NCBI GenBank assembly: GCA_022494885.1
Contig: JAGVSM010000917.1
Span: forward strand, 1-64,000
Origin: Micrasema longulum
Lineage: Eukaryota > Arthropoda > Insecta > Trichoptera > Brachycentridae
Length of the DNA: 64,000 bases
Direction: 5' to 3'
Part shown: positions 1 through 12,080 of the stretch, piece by piece
Layout of the letters: each line of letters begins with the position of its first letter
How positions within the stretch are numbered: the stretch's first letter is position 1
Program-made: the position numbers and the translations under genes
Notes under the pieces: generated by a model
The model's database searches: none
Told to the model about the DNA's origin: nothing
The model's input: the letters and a program-made list of their open reading frames with translations, nothing else

Positions 1-46
1 AAAATAAAATTAAATAAAAATAAAAATAAAAATAAAAATAAAATAT
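1..46. repeat. (AAAAT)n microsatellite at the window edge
   Basis: The first bases are repeated TAAAA units with small irregularities. This is a simple repeat, probably the A-rich tail of a retroelement cut by the window edge. Confidence 0.85.
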
Positions 47-278
47 ATTTCACACAAACACTGACCTCAGAATAGCGTCTCTGTCTTTCATGTTTTAATT
101 TATTTATGTAAACAAATTTCTTGCTGTATTGGCGTCACATTCATTTTTTGTAAAGCAAGGATAAAGACAGATTAAAAAAATATATATTTTTGCTATTTTT
201 AATGTTTGTTCGCATGATAATGGATCTCTTTGCTATAACTTGTATCCACAGTATTGTGCGAATTAATAGAATAATAAC

Positions 279-478
279 GGTGACCTCCGTGATGTAGTGG
301 TCAAGACGTTTGACTCACAAGCGGAAGGTTCGGGTTTCGATTCCCGGTGAGAACACGAAAAAAGTTTAATGTGATTTTCTCAAGCCTTGGTGTTCTGTGC
401 TGTAATTCACCACTGTTATTGGGCCTCCTGGTTTTTTGTGGTGCAAAAAAAATAATACAAAAAAAAATAATTACAAGA
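279..478 (+). mobile_element. tRNA-derived SINE, family A, copy 1
   Basis: A pol III-type head carries an A-box-like TGATGTAGTGG near 290 and a B-box-like GGGTTTCGATTCCC near 330-345 (one extra T). It is followed by a body ending near GTGGTGCAAAAAA and an A-rich tail. Copies at 29039-29230 (+), 49158-49292 (+) and 40030-40165 (-) share the head and the body words 'gggtgttctgtgctgtaatt' or close variants. The anticodon region resembles CAC (tRNA-Val-like), but I would not insist on an isotype. It is a SINE, not a tRNA gene, because the acceptor stem does not close. Confidence 0.8.
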
Positions 479-701
479 GTAATTATTGTCTTTTTTAACA
501 TATAGCCACACACATATGTCAAGTTGACAGTTGTTAAGCGCCAAAACTTATGACTTACAGTTCATTAATCCCTTGGGAGCTCATATTGGTGTTCGTAGGT
601 GTACCATCTGTTGTTTTTTTTTTAATTTTCTCTACAAAAGACTTATTTTTTTAATTGTTTGCATATTTAACAGTGTTTTTTAGTTGGTTTAAATCCTGGA
701 T

Positions 702-1182
702 ATCACGCCAAGGAAAAGAAAAAAGATTTTATCCTTAAGTGAACAAACATCAATGACTCAGAAAAAGATTGCAAATGAATGTTTTGTGAGTCGGGGAGTA
801 GTCGGCAAGATTATTAAGCAAAAAAGAGAAACAGGGTCAGTTGAAGCGAAGAGAACTAACAAATGTAGAAGAAACTGAAAACTAGAGTCCGAGATGAAAT
901 ATCTTTAATCAGAAATAGTTAGTTAAACCTAAGAAAAACAAGTAATGAACTTCAACGAGATTTGGCAGCCACTGGGGTAATGATACATGACTCAACAGTA
1001 CGAAGAAGACTCATTGAATCCGGAAGAAAAGTGATTTAACAACTGAAAAAAAAACTCCTGACGGCACGTAGATGTAGCAAATGCTCATTTGGGCTAGAAA
1101 ATATACCAAACGGACAGTAGACGATTGAAGGCAGGTGCTGTTTTCAGATGAGACCCACTTTCTTCCGCAGGTATATAGCACA
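702..1182 (+). pseudogene. Tc1/mariner-like transposase relic
   Basis: Translating across frames gives the N-terminal half of a Tc1-type transposase. It includes a helix-turn-helix reading SMTQKKIANECFVSRGVVGK, an SNELQRDLAATGV / STVRRRLIESGRK second DNA-binding segment, and the block VLFSDETHF that carries the first catalytic Asp of the DDE triad (about 1139-1165). The frame is broken by stops near 877, 921 and 1036 and at least one frameshift. The second Asp and the Glu are absent, as is any recognisable terminal inverted repeat, so this is a truncated dead copy. Family assignment is by motif recall, not a search. Confidence 0.8.
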
Positions 1183-2304
1183 AAAACATTATGTTTCTGT
1201 TTCTGTTTTACAGAAATAATGCAAAAGTTCTATTTTTTTTGATGATTTTTTCCAGCAAAATCTTTATTTGCTTATACGAGGCAAATTTCTATGCCAACAA
1301 CACGAGTACAATCCCCGTAAGCTAAAATCGAAAGAATGAATAGTCGAAACAAAAGTCTAAATCAAAAAATTTAACATTGAAATGAAAAATTTGAAAGATG
1401 TATTGAATTTTTCAGCATGTAACAGTCGGCGAGAGTTAACTATTACCTCCTAGTTATAATGTAAATAAAATGTACATTACATCATTTACAACAATGCTTT
1501 TACAGTCAATCAATGTTTCCGCATGCACTATAAAATTTTAGAGAAATTAACAGATTGCTTTTTTTTTACCTTACATTTGTGTTATGATTATTTATTTTTC
1601 CCATCAAACAACATTACCCGGCGACTTAACGTATGGGCGCGGTGAAATTGTGTCTAAGTGGGAGAAGTATTAGACACAGTCCGATGTATTCAAATATGAT
1701 TCTACGCTCCTTCTACTATTCTTAATTCTATGCGTTTATGATTCATATCATTAATTGTAGTGCTTTCACACTGATAGATTACGCACTCAGGAAATAGTCT
1801 AGCCCTATAACCGAGTTGAATAGTTTAAACCCACGCTGTACCAGCGGGTGCCCTGCAAGAAATAAGACCCTCTCATTATATATGTACATTTGGAAAAAAA
1901 GCAAATGAGCAAATGCATTTTTGTGAAAGCTGTAGTCATTATTGTTATAATATCAATTATCAATGTTGTATTAGCTTGCTAAATTCAATAAAGTGCTAAG
2001 CAATTTAATGTTCGTACATCATATTATGCAACTATAGAAATTTAATGAATAGTTTTTTTTTTTTTTAAACATATTTATTTTGTATATGATTAGTTAAATC
2101 CACATACAGCTATGATTTCGTCAAATTTCTTTTTAAAATAAACGTTTTGGCACTCAACTTAATAGCTGTTAAAATCGAGCATAAGTACTTTAGTGAATAT
2201 GCATACGGGAGAGTTGAATTTTTGTTTTTAAGTTCATTTAATAAAACTGGAATGACATTGTATTTTAAAGTAAGATAAAATCATATTCACTGTTATTTTT
2301 TATT
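1183..2304. other. No gene recognised
   Basis: AT-rich sequence with many stops in all frames. A slightly GC-richer patch lies at 1610-1690 and another at 1830-1870, both without recognisable motifs. Confidence 0.6.
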
Positions 2305-2425
2305 CAAGTTGTACACAGAGCATTGTATTGGTACTTTTATTGCGGTGTATGTAGATAATTTTTGTTACGTGGAAAGTGAGGTGATTAAACTTATGATTCA
2401 GGCGCTAGAAAAAATATACATAAAA
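2305..2425 (-). mobile_element. SINE family C, 3' body fragment
   Basis: This matches the tail half of SINE family C on the minus strand: a run like GGTACTTTTATTGCGGTGTATG..GATAATTTTTGTTACGT..GGTGATTAAACTTATGATTCAGGCGC. The same block occurs at 19841-19985, 37569-37700, 46437-46580 and 52580-52715. The tRNA-like head is missing. Confidence 0.6.
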
Positions 2426-2596
2426 ATGGTTTTGAAGTCAATATTAATAATGAGAATCCACAATTTGTTGTAGCGGTTAGCAGCGTCAGAAATTAAAAAT
2501 AGCAGCAAAAACATAAAAGCAGAAAGCATTTTGTATCAATAAAAGATATTTGATTTAAATTATTAATTGACATTTCTTGATGAAATTCCATTGTAA

Positions 2597-2801
2597 TGAT
2601 GTAATGACTTATATTTACATATAAGTTAAAAAATACTTGGTACATTTCAACTTATTTGTTTGAACAACTATCTGTCCCAGTAACCAGTCTAAAGATGCCC
2701 ATTAGAAGGTGAAAGCGCTAATTGGTCAAACAAATAAGTGGAAGTGAACCAAGTATTTTTTAATTAATAACTTATATGTAAATACAAGTTATTACATCAA
2801 T
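2597..2801. mobile_element. Foldback (long inverted repeat) element
   Basis: The left arm begins TGATGTAATGACTTATATTT and the right arm ends AAATACAAGTTATTACATCA. Both continue inward through AAAAAATACTTGG and ACTTATTTGTTTG, so the arms pair over roughly 70 bp with a few mismatches and one small insertion. The loop of about 60 bp (around 2665-2730) is unique. Structure and size fit a nonautonomous MITE/foldback element. No clear target-site duplication is visible and no superfamily can be assigned. Confidence 0.75.
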
Positions 2802-3624
2802 AAAAGATTTGTAATTTTTTAACATTACCGAACTGTTAAGAATGAAAGGGACCAACCATATCCAGAAATTGCAAATAACAAATAAGCAAAATTTTCAAAA
2901 TTCTGTGAACAAAAATATATAGCATTAGCATTTAACATGCTAATAGGATTTTCATGCTAATGAAATTTAAAAAGCGCCATCGCTAAAATGTAAAGTACTA
3001 CTATCATTCAAATTGCGCGAGGAGAGGGTGGTTTATGGGGTTGTTTTAATAAATCGTAAAGACGAACTTATGACTACCCTTTACGCTCTCGTAATGTACC
3101 AATAATGAGATAATAATTAAACCCTTAAAAGTTTTGTGAATTATCTGAAAAGTTGCGATATAAAACGAGCAATAATTGAAACTTATTTGCGGAATTTTTT
3201 TTCGCAAATTACAATTACTAAGAAAATTAAAAAAATCTTCTTATAGATAAATTGTTGTTTTTTTTTTTAAGTCAGTGAAAAACCTATAAAAGTTGTTTTA
3301 CGGTTCATTTATGGAAATTCTCACCATGAATTTTCATATTTATACCTTAAAAAAATCATAAACGGTTTTCATTCTTAACGGAACAGCTAATACCAGAAAA
3401 AAAACATTTTTTTCATAAACCTTTACGGCTAATACTTTTTCCTAAGTAATAATTTTTCTTTAAAATTCTCACGTTAGTATATTAATCTATCAAGACTTCA
3501 ATTCATTATGTTTGAAATTCCATTACTGACTTGGTAAATTTTACATTTTAGTTTCTTTTTATGTTGTTTGAGAAATAGTTGAATAATGGTAGAGGGGATG
3601 GAGGAAGAGGGTGAGCTTAATAGA
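2802..3624. other. No gene recognised
   Basis: AT-rich intergenic sequence. A short GC-richer patch (3015-3040) has no recognisable motif. Confidence 0.6.
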
Positions 3625-3672
3625 AAACTCGGTAAGTGGTTCTATACAAATATTTAATACAATTTAGTCCCT
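3625..3672 (+). repeat. Fragment of hammerhead-type Penelope end
   Basis: The words gaaaactcggtaagtggttc and caaatatttaatacaattta align with the sequence just downstream of the hammerhead motif at 57652-57700 and 32280-32325. The ribozyme part itself is not preserved here. Confidence 0.5.
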
Positions 3673-5509
3673 TTATTTTTTACTTATTAATAAAAAAATC
3701 ATTTTCTTTCCTTGGTTCATCTTTCTCTCTCTTTTCAAACTCATTTAATTCAACATTCCTCATCCTTAAATATGTACTTTTTTAAAGTTATATGTGCAAG
3801 CCTTATCTCCCAATTAAAAAACAGCTGTTATTTTTAATTAATTTGTTTTTTTTAAGGATGTACCTTTTTGATATATATTTTTTATTTTAGTACTCATTTT
3901 TAAGCACGTTTTCTTTAAACAAGTATTTTTTTTTGTTGACTAGAAGATATTGCTTTTAACAATAAGTCTGCCAAAGTTTTTATTCTTTGCACTTAAAGTT
4001 TTAAATAAATTAAAATAATAATAAAAAATCATAATTTAAAAAAATATAAAGGTCAAAAACATGGCATAATCAGTTAAAACAAAATCTTCAATCCGGTCAT
4101 GTCGATAGCAGACACAACCAAAGAGCATGGTTGGTAAATGAGGTGATAGTGGGGTGAGAATAAATATTGAAATTAGAAAGTGAAATTAAAAATAAAACAA
4201 AATTAAATGTCAGGTTGACTTCATAGCTATCACGATTTTGCAAGCTGATTTGATATTTGATAAGAGTATTTGAGGCTGTAAAACTTAAGAGCGTGAAAAG
4301 TGATTGCGCCACATTTACTATATGTACTGTGTATTGCAATTTATTGCTACCTACTGGGCTCTACTTTGTTGCAATTATACTACTGTGGATACAATATTTT
4401 TCTCTCTGGCCCAATAAAAACTGAACTATCACCGAATGCACATGTGATTTTGATATTCTTAGCGCGATCGTTAACAAGTTGTTTTAGCTTTCAATAAGTC
4501 ATTCCAATCTACTGTGTCGTGTTAGCATATGAATCAATAATATGTAAAAGTGCCGATCTGAGCAAAGGATCTGATAGAGTCTGCCGCGAGAGAGAAGTTT
4601 GAACATTATGGTTGGAAGAATCCCAGTGCAAGTTAAGTAATTGCATTCATTTGTACCGGGGTTCGGTGGCAAATTACTCGTAGCTATAGATAACGCAATA
4701 GCAACGCCAAATTCCGCGAACCAACAAAACACGCAAAATTCTAGTGTTCATCTGCTATTTGGCGAGTGGCGCGTTCAATAGGGATAGTTTAGCAAAGAAG
4801 TCCAGAGTTTCAAGGTCTCTACATGTTACTGATTTTGAAAGATATTTCAAAACAGATTGAAAAACCTGTTGAAAAAGAAATAGGTTGTTATGAATGCAAA
4901 TATTTGAATAGATCCAGTACTTGAAGACCCTCGTATCAAAGTTAGATAATCGCTTTTTTTTTTGTCAATGTGTTTTTGATTGGTTATAGATACAAAAAAC
5001 AGGGATTTGGAGAAAAATAAAAGAAATACCTTAAATCAAAAATGCACATGTCTTCACCATATTTGCATCAAAAGTGGACATTTCATACATTTGGGCCCTA
5101 AAGTGTCATGGCGACCGTTATTTTGTCATCTTTTGACAGTTCACTGTCAACCGCGGAAGTAAGAGTAACTTTGACAGTTTTAGAGTGTAGAGTGTTAGGT
5201 ACCATATAAGAAAAGTTTAAAATTAAAATGTATTTCAATACACTAAACGTAAACCCCATTTTATCATTGTTTGATGAATCTTGACTATAGTAAACATCCT
5301 TTCGAAAACGGACACTTGCAGTTCCATGGGTTTCAAAAACGGACAGTTACATGTTTTGGTTTCAAAAATGAAGAAAAATATTTTAAAATTGTGTTTTTTA
5401 TTTGAAGAATACCTACCTTAGATAGTGAAACATTATGAAAATGAGTATTGTCTCACTTTCATACTTAGGTCTTCACTTTTCTGTTGTGATTTGTTGTTTC
5501 TCAAAATAT
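3673..5509. other. No gene recognised; one short shared repeat
   Basis: AT-rich. The segment 3785-3835 (gtgcaagccttatctcccaa and flanks) recurs in inverse orientation at about 56670-56720. Otherwise no motif or credible ORF was found. The region 4300-4740 holds only short chance ORFs. Confidence 0.55.
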
Positions 5510-5800
5510 CCTCGATGATGTAATGAAGTCGCCTTACACGATCGCCATAACACTGAGTTTAGCGAGCAGCGAACAATATCGCGGTCTGGAAACGTGTAGC
5601 TACATAACCGAGGTATTGTCTCACCGCTATTTCTTGCGGCGCATTAATAATGTAGGTACAGATCTACTGAATATGCGGCGCCTTATTTAAGCCGCCTAAT
5701 TTGTCGGTAAATTTCGAAATGCAGACCGCTGTAATACCAGCTGGAGCACGCTCCCGTTTTCAGCGGGATTTAGAATGCTTACCTTGTTAATTTGCCTTCA
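5510..5800. other. GC-richer segment of unknown nature
   Basis: Locally GC-richer than the surroundings, with several CpGs (for example TTGCGGCGCATT and ATGCGGCGCC). It has no long ORF and no recognised repeat partner inside the window. It could be the 5' part of the degenerate Penelope-type repeats that follow, or a regulatory stretch; neither is demonstrated. Confidence 0.4.
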
Positions 5801-5899
5801 CTCTGGTAACTAAGAGTAAAAACTGCATCAGTCAAAAAAACATTTATCAGGTGCGTAGATTTTTACGGTTGCTGTTATAAAAATGTATCTTTTGTGTAA

Positions 5900-5965
5900 A
5901 TTAGATTCATTTTGACGTGTCGGCTACTATTGCAGGAGTCATTTTTAGAATAAACTGTGTGTTTT
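5900..5965 (-). repeat. Degenerate hammerhead-type Penelope repeat (type 2)
   Basis: Read on the minus strand it gives cacacagttta..ctcctgcaatagtagccgacacgtc. This aligns with the hammerhead unit of 43306-43360, but both conserved core boxes are altered (CTGAAGA is lost and GAAAC is GACAC). Confidence 0.5.
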
Positions 5966-6229
5966 GAAGAAAAGAAAAAGTATTAATGTACTTGTTATTT
6001 GTACCAAAAATTCTTGAAAAAACTGCAACCATCAAAAATGCAAAAGATCTTTTTGCTTTCGAACTAAAGATTTCGCATAAATAAACCTAAACAATACTAA
6101 AAATACAATTAAAATACGCAAACACTAAAATAATATAAACAGAGACGACGGGTTGATATTAAACTCAGCATGGTTCCCGGCACTACGCACTACAAAAATG
6201 ACACATAATATACCTACTCCCGACTGTGA

Positions 6230-6345
6230 CACGGTAAAAATTACTAATACACATACATATTTTTTCTACATAACAAACAGTTTCTCCTGAGAATGGCTCT
6301 TGCAATGGTAGCCAAAACGTTGGAACGAATCTTACTTACACGTGA
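6230..6345 (+). repeat. Degenerate hammerhead-type Penelope repeat (type 2)
   Basis: The sequence CTGAGAATGGCTCTTGCAAT followed by GGTAGCCAAAACGTTGGA matches the 43317-43358 unit. The stem II sequence is preserved, but the first core box reads CTGAGAA and the second AAAAC, so the ribozyme is predicted inactive. Confidence 0.55.
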
Positions 6346-8699
6346 TCATCCAATTGAAAACATTAATCAGTTAATTTTTATTAGATTTTCATTATACGAG
6401 TATCGTTTATTCACCTATGTATCTTAATAATCTGTTAAATGAAGGTCAGGTGATCAATTATAACACTACATCTATACACCCGAAGCTGTTTTAAGAACCG
6501 AGAGTGTCCTTATTAGTTTCGCTGATTCTACAAATATGTTTTTGTCAAAAATCAACTATAAACGATAGGACTATTTACACCTGAAATCGTTTAACTGACT
6601 GAGGTTCTTCCTTCTGGTTTCACTTATACTTCAAAGATGGTTTTGGATTTAAATCTAATTTGTTTTTCATGAACCAGCTAGGCGATCAGTCTAACGCTTC
6701 AGGCGCGAGTCCAGAAATTACGCAACATTTAGAAAATTTGATTATTATTTTTTTTTCTGTGAGAATGAACTGTTCTGTCATTATTATTTTAATCCGCATT
6801 GGAAGTTTCAACATCATCATATAGGTAGATGAAGTTATCAACGCGTTCTATAGCATGTGATACTATGTTGATTGTGTTCGGGATATGGTTATTAGTAAAG
6901 GTTTTAGTGGCCGGCGTAAAAAGGTCTTATCGAAAATAAGAATTGTTTATCAAAAACGAAAACTAGTCTTATTGAAAATTAATATCTTTTATCAAATACT
7001 GAAACTACTTCACTAGTTTAAAACTTGCAATTACTTATAAATTTTAAAAGGAAGTTAATGTTTTGTTTTTAAACAACAAGAATTATCGTTATCAGACGAA
7101 AGCTTTTTTTAATTTTAGTAATTTTATCCAAAAGCTTGCATTTACAAAGCAAATAGTATTTTGAGTTCATATCCCTAACTATGCTCTACATAATAAATAA
7201 CTATAATTGACATTCTAAGGTAACTTAAAAATGTTAAATAACGTAAAAAAAAACTAAAACTCTACTAAGTTATTCTGATGACAAATAAAAGTGAAAAATC
7301 ATAATAAACGTATTACTATGAAGCAATTTGAATCGTAACTATCCTTATTTTCTTGTAAAAGCAAACATAAAACAACAATAACAACGTATTCTGTGAACTA
7401 AACACATACTCACTATGATGGAAGTTAATTCAACACGGAAAATTCTTGAAAATATACAAATTGTTGATATAAGTCGATACAATTTCACATGCAATTACAG
7501 AATAACACAAAAAAGGTAGAATTAGATTTGTCCCTGTATTTTTTATAATCTTTTAACTATATACAAAACAATAAAAAAATAACTCCTGCGTGTCTAATCG
7601 TTCAATTAAGATTATTTGCAAAAGCTGGGAGAGTATCATGCAATATATCGATTTTGTTATTTTGATAGTATTTATGTTATATTCCCGATACATGTGGGCC
7701 GAAGGTGTGTGGTATGTTGCATTGCTTGAAAATAAAGGCAGTTTGAATACGTCCCGGTGTTTGAATGTTCTCAATTTTTTGTTAATTTATATTTTTATTT
7801 GAAAATTGGTGATGAAAACTACGGGTTGCTTTTAGACAAATATTTATTGTAATCAATGTACTTTCATCTAAAAGCTAATTTCATTGAGTTAACTTAATAT
7901 TGGTTTTCAAATTAAGCGCACCTGAAAATTTCATAATCTTAAGCATTAAATAAATTTTATAGAATTACGTTTACTAAGCAAATCGTCGAAGTTTTTATTT
8001 AAAATGGCAGAGAAAAATCTGTTCAGGTACTTAAAGCAACGATGTCGAAGAAGGGAGTCTCATCTAGGGAGTAGTAAGAGTTGTTAGGGGTGGTTAGGAT
8101 CAGGGGGTAGGTGTATAATATAATTACATTTCAGCACTCTTGATTCACCGCAATTCGCTTGATTGCGTACAGCACTTCGACATTCTGGGAATAGTGTGAC
8201 TAAAAATTTACATGTCAAATTTTTTTATTTCGAAGTTTTCATAACTTATCTATTCGTACACCATAGAGGCTTTAAATATACATTTTAACAAGACAAGATA
8301 TGAACATAAAATAAAGAAACCTTTAAAAAGGGTTTGTTTTACTATCCAAAAAACGAAAAATAAACAAACGCTTGATTGCTCCAAACTAATAATAAATAAA
8401 TGATTATGGACACGTTTCTAATTTTGAAAAACATTAGTTAAATTTTAAAAACAAAACAATTTGCCCCTGACCTCAGCAGAAAGCTCGTTAAACAGCCTTG
8501 TTAGATACGAAAAATTTAGACATTTTGTTTACACAAAAGTTTTTTGCTCTGGATTCGACCACTTTTGTTGCAGTTTAATTTAAATTTAAAAACAAAAGGC
8601 TTGACCTGTCTTTAAAACACATTATTAAATAAATCAACAAACATAAGACCATGAAATAGATCAAAAAAAAAAAATTATTAAATTAAATAGAATATTTTT
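6346..8699. other. No gene recognised
   Basis: AT-rich intergenic sequence. At 6684-6740 a short piece (gatcagtctaacgcttcagg) resembles the tail of SINE family C on the minus strand. Opposed 70-73-codon ORFs near 7553-7802 are judged to be chance. Confidence 0.55.
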
Positions 8700-8765
8700 T
8701 AATACCGGCAGGAATCGAACTTGGTAGCTCAAGTTAACCGTATGTGTTTACTACTTACGGCATTA
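8700..8765 (-). mobile_element. tRNA-like SINE head
   Basis: The minus strand reads CGTAAGTAGTAAACAC, then after about 30 nt AAGTTCGATTCCTGCCGG, which is a good B box. No matching body follows, so this is a short tRNA-derived relic and not a tRNA gene. Confidence 0.5.
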
Positions 8766-9334
8766 AAAAAAAAAAAAATAGTTCCATAATATTTATGGTT
8801 TTGATTTCAAGATTTTACAAAGATATCCCCAGTGTTAACAGTATGATAGAGAGAAATTTTAATAAAATTGTTCTGTATTCATATTTCAATGTAATTGACA
8901 GTTTCATTTGACCATGTTTTTACATACACCCTGTATTTATAACTAACTTCACGCACCCTTACGCCATCTTACTATGTAGATACTGGAAAATCATTTCCAC
9001 CCAACTCTAACATGTAACTCAAATATTAAACAAAAAAATGCAAATCGAATAAATCAAGGTGTGTATTTTTATAATTTTAGATTTTTTGTCACCTTTTGAA
9101 GCTGAATTATAAATGTAACATATTTTATCATTTTTGTTTTAAAATAATAATTTTTTCAACAATCTTTTTTATTTTTTACTCCCTTTGTTCCAGTTCACAT
9201 CACTTTTAAACAATATTTTTAATTATTCTGATTCGCCTGTTTATTTGGGATAGCCCTTCCAACCTCTATTACAACATGAGCCATCTTTTCATCTTAGTAA
9301 CGAGAGAACTCTGGCAATAAAAAAACGCTCTACA
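8766..9334. other. No gene recognised
   Basis: AT-rich, with poly(A) at 8764-8779 just upstream of the SINE-like head. No motif or usable ORF was found. Confidence 0.6.
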
Positions 9335-9640
9335 GAAATCAACATTTGTAACAGAAATCGACACAACTGACCGGCTCAAATACCTAGGACATATTATAAT
9401 CACCAACAGACTTACAGATAACGAAGACAGAATGACAAAGGCGAAGTATTAGTGCAGTGTCTGATTTACTTTCCGGAAGATTCCTTCACTGCAGTTGCAA
9501 TGTAAACATAATTCAATTCAATGAAACTCTTTTTTAATAATCTGTAAACATGTGAACTATGGACATATTGCATACAAAGTTCTATACAACGCCTTAGAGT
9601 GCAATATAGTATAAATACGCAAATCATATTATACTGAAGT
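9335..9640 (+). pseudogene. Non-LTR retrotransposon RT remnant (thumb region)
   Basis: The translation includes DTTDRLKYLGHIITNRLTDN, which carries the YLG motif that follows the RT palm in LINE ORF2. Degraded text follows with a FRK..L..C..N.I.FN.. pattern and a C-E-L-W-like stretch near 9555-9570. Stops and frameshifts occur throughout. It lacks the catalytic YADD box and any 3' tail, so it is an internal fragment. The clade is uncertain. Confidence 0.6.
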
Positions 9641-10114
9641 ATTAAATATATTCCAATGCACTTAACATGTCTTTCATTTGTATAATAAATAACAATGATC
9701 TTCCACCAAGAATTTTCTCAAGCTAACTTGTATGTTTTAGAGAATTAATAAAACAATGATATAAACATAAGGTACTTTGAATTTAAAAAAAGATTTGCTC
9801 TAAATACTTTTTCTCACTATTTTTCACTAGGTCATTAGGTTAACAAGGCCTTTTTGAAAGGTTTTTTTACAATATCGTCAATCTATAAGTCCTTTTTAGT
9901 TTCTATATATGAAATTTACTCGAATAATAATTTTTTGTCGATGACTTATGTTAAATTCTGAACTAGATCTAATGCCATCGTTTTCACGCTAGAAGTGTCT
10001 GGTATTATTATTTTAGGACAAAAGTTACAACGGATTAAAAGACGAGGGAGTTTTGAATAAGTCGCTAAGAAAATATTTACATGAAGCGTTAGTGTTGGTG
10101 TTCATTATTTTATT
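9641..10114. other. No gene; short Penelope-flank repeat at about 9678-9722
   Basis: The segment tataataaataacaatgatc..ttccaccaagaattttctcaa matches 31042-31090 and 47210-47258, which lie at the outer edge of Penelope terminal repeats. The remaining sequence has no recognisable content. Confidence 0.5.
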
Positions 10115-10299
10115 ATGAATTATATATATATGTACGCGAAAGTATGTGCTTTGGTGTATGCGTATATATTCATATGTGTATGTATGTGTGTATATATACT
10201 TGTTCATGTGTGTATATTAATGTATGTTTGTGTATGTACGTGTGTATATATATATATGTATGTATATATATATATGATATATATATATTACACACACAT

Positions 10300-10335
<36 letters not shown>

Positions 10336-10380
10336 ATGTGTGTGTATGTATATGTATTGTTGTTGTATGTGTACATTTTT
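10115..10380. repeat. (TG/TA)n microsatellite containing a perfect 58-bp palindrome
   Basis: Interrupted TATG/TGTA repeats run through 10115-10380. Within them 10289-10346 is a perfect palindrome: a 13-nt arm (TACACACACATCC), an (AT)16 core, and the arm's exact reverse complement. The long ORFs across this tract are products of repeat composition, not genes. Confidence 0.9.
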
Positions 10381-11696
10381 TCATTGTTTTATATTTACTT
10401 CATTTTTTTTATTCTTCTCTTTCTTCCCTATGTTCCCATTCCACTTCCTTTCACCCCTTGCAAACTGTGCGTTTTGTTTTTTTATAATTTTGTTTTTATA
10501 TAAAACCCAGAATTGGTCTTGTTATTTGTTGTTATTCTTTTTGTATTATTTATTACTAAGTGTTGGTTTCAAAAATAAAAATAAAAAGTGGTTTTATTGA
10601 AGATGATAATTATAACTACAATAGATGTTTCATATATATTGTGAATATCTTTTTTTTTATTTAAAAAATAGGGTAAAGTTCAAAATATCGGGTTCAAGTT
10701 TAATAATAATTATGAAATAGGAAAAAAACATGAATGATTAGAAAAAAAGCTTAATTGTAATTTATCGTGAGAAGCATATGTATTAAAATATCCAAATATA
10801 TTTTTTTAAATGTGATCTTCGTATAAAACCACGCAATAAATTGAGTTTGAACCCATATGTATGCACTATTTAAAGATTTAAATAAATAAAATGCAAATTC
10901 AACAAAAACGTTGGACATTGTTACAGGACAGTTAAATATATTTCGAACAGTTTTTTTAAATTGCAATATTGTCTTATTTTCTATATCCGGGAGGATGTAG
11001 AGTAAAGTTCTGTGGGAAAAATAGAACCAAAACCCTGTCAAAATGTCCTCGACTCAATGTCTGCTATCGACTAAAAATCCTGAAAAAGAAAATCGAGTGG
11101 GGATCAGTCGACCTCGTAGTGTGGGTGTTTTATTTTTCGTTCACAAAAATATATTCAGAAAAATAGGTTATCAAAGAATCTTATACACCTAACAATTAAA
11201 TTTCTTTTGTTGTATATGCGCACTTTAGATCTTGGCTTCTGACATATTTTTTTTTTTTTTAATGTGTCTAAAATTGAATTAAAGGCGTCTAATAAAAAAC
11301 CAAGTGGAGTTTTATCTGCTGTGAGCGAATAATTTTTAATTCAGCTTTTAGAGAGGGTTAAAAAATATAAAGTATAGCCGAGTTCACATTAGCTTGGTAC
11401 TGTTAGCAAGGACCACTATAATCCCGGTGACCAGAAGATCGGTTTTGTGGACTGCACTAAACCCAGGCTAACGGAATTAACGGAATTAGAACGGTAATCC
11501 TGTTAAGTGAAGAGTACTTTACGGGAGGACTATTACTGCCCTCAATACTTTATTATACCCTGGTACATTGGCTATTCATAGGTGAGATAATACAGGATTT
11601 AAACTATCATGGGAAACCCGTTTTGAAAACAAATAAGTAAATTTTTCCTCTTCTTCTTTTTTTTCTTCAGTCTTGTTCTCTCCACTTCTGAATTTT
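10381..11696. other. No gene; short dispersed repeat at about 10980-11060
   Basis: 10380-10580 is pyrimidine-rich and ends in an AAAATAAAAATAAAAA-like run, so it may be a LINE 3' end. The block tatatccgggaggatg..gttctgtg..agaacc..aaccctg (10983-11035) recurs at 19741-19810. 11380-11560 is somewhat GC-richer and unrecognised. Confidence 0.45.
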
Positions 11697-11955
11697 TTAA
11701 TTTTGGATAACTTATAAAGCGCCATTTTCGTAATAAAATACCTCAAGGGCGCTTTACATGGTGATTCTATTGTTAAGTTAATTTAATTGAAGCTTTTAAA
11801 TTTGTAATTTAATAAAAATAATTTATTTGTTGTCACGTGCTACGGATTTATTCAAATGATTTGGAGAACAAGTGGGTTTTAAGTTTTTTCCGAAACATCA
11901 CTTCACTTTCACAGCCTCGCACCTCTGCTGGGAGAGCATTCCAATAAAGGCCAGT
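11697..11955 (-). mobile_element. CR1/L2-like LINE 3' end
   Basis: On the minus strand this contains the end of the ORF2 reading (NALPAEVRG-CESEV.. type text ending LKTHLFSKSFE-like) and the 3' UTR, which ends aaagcgccattttcgtaat in plus orientation. The same end occurs at 14438-15312, 16930-17408 and 40668-40730. It is 5'-truncated and abuts a foldback-family repeat at about 11955. Confidence 0.75.
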
Positions 11956-12080
11956 GTAAGGTCGTAAGCCCTGAAAATGCCTAGACTTCCATATTTCCTT
12001 CAAAAAAATGTTTTACTTTTCTATTGCAACAAATTTAGATCTAAATAACTTTGACCAGTCTGAGGAACACAGTCCTAGGA
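11955..12080 (-). mobile_element. Foldback family D, fragment
   Basis: Contains the family words gtcgtaagccctgaaaatgc and cctagacttccatatttcct followed by ttgcaacaaatttagatct. This family recurs about 18 times in the window. This copy is on the minus strand and incomplete. Confidence 0.65.

Noticed and set aside
10115..10600. 161- and 119-codon Tyr/Ile/Cys-rich ORFs
   Set aside because: They are translations of a TATG/TGTA microsatellite and a T-rich tail.
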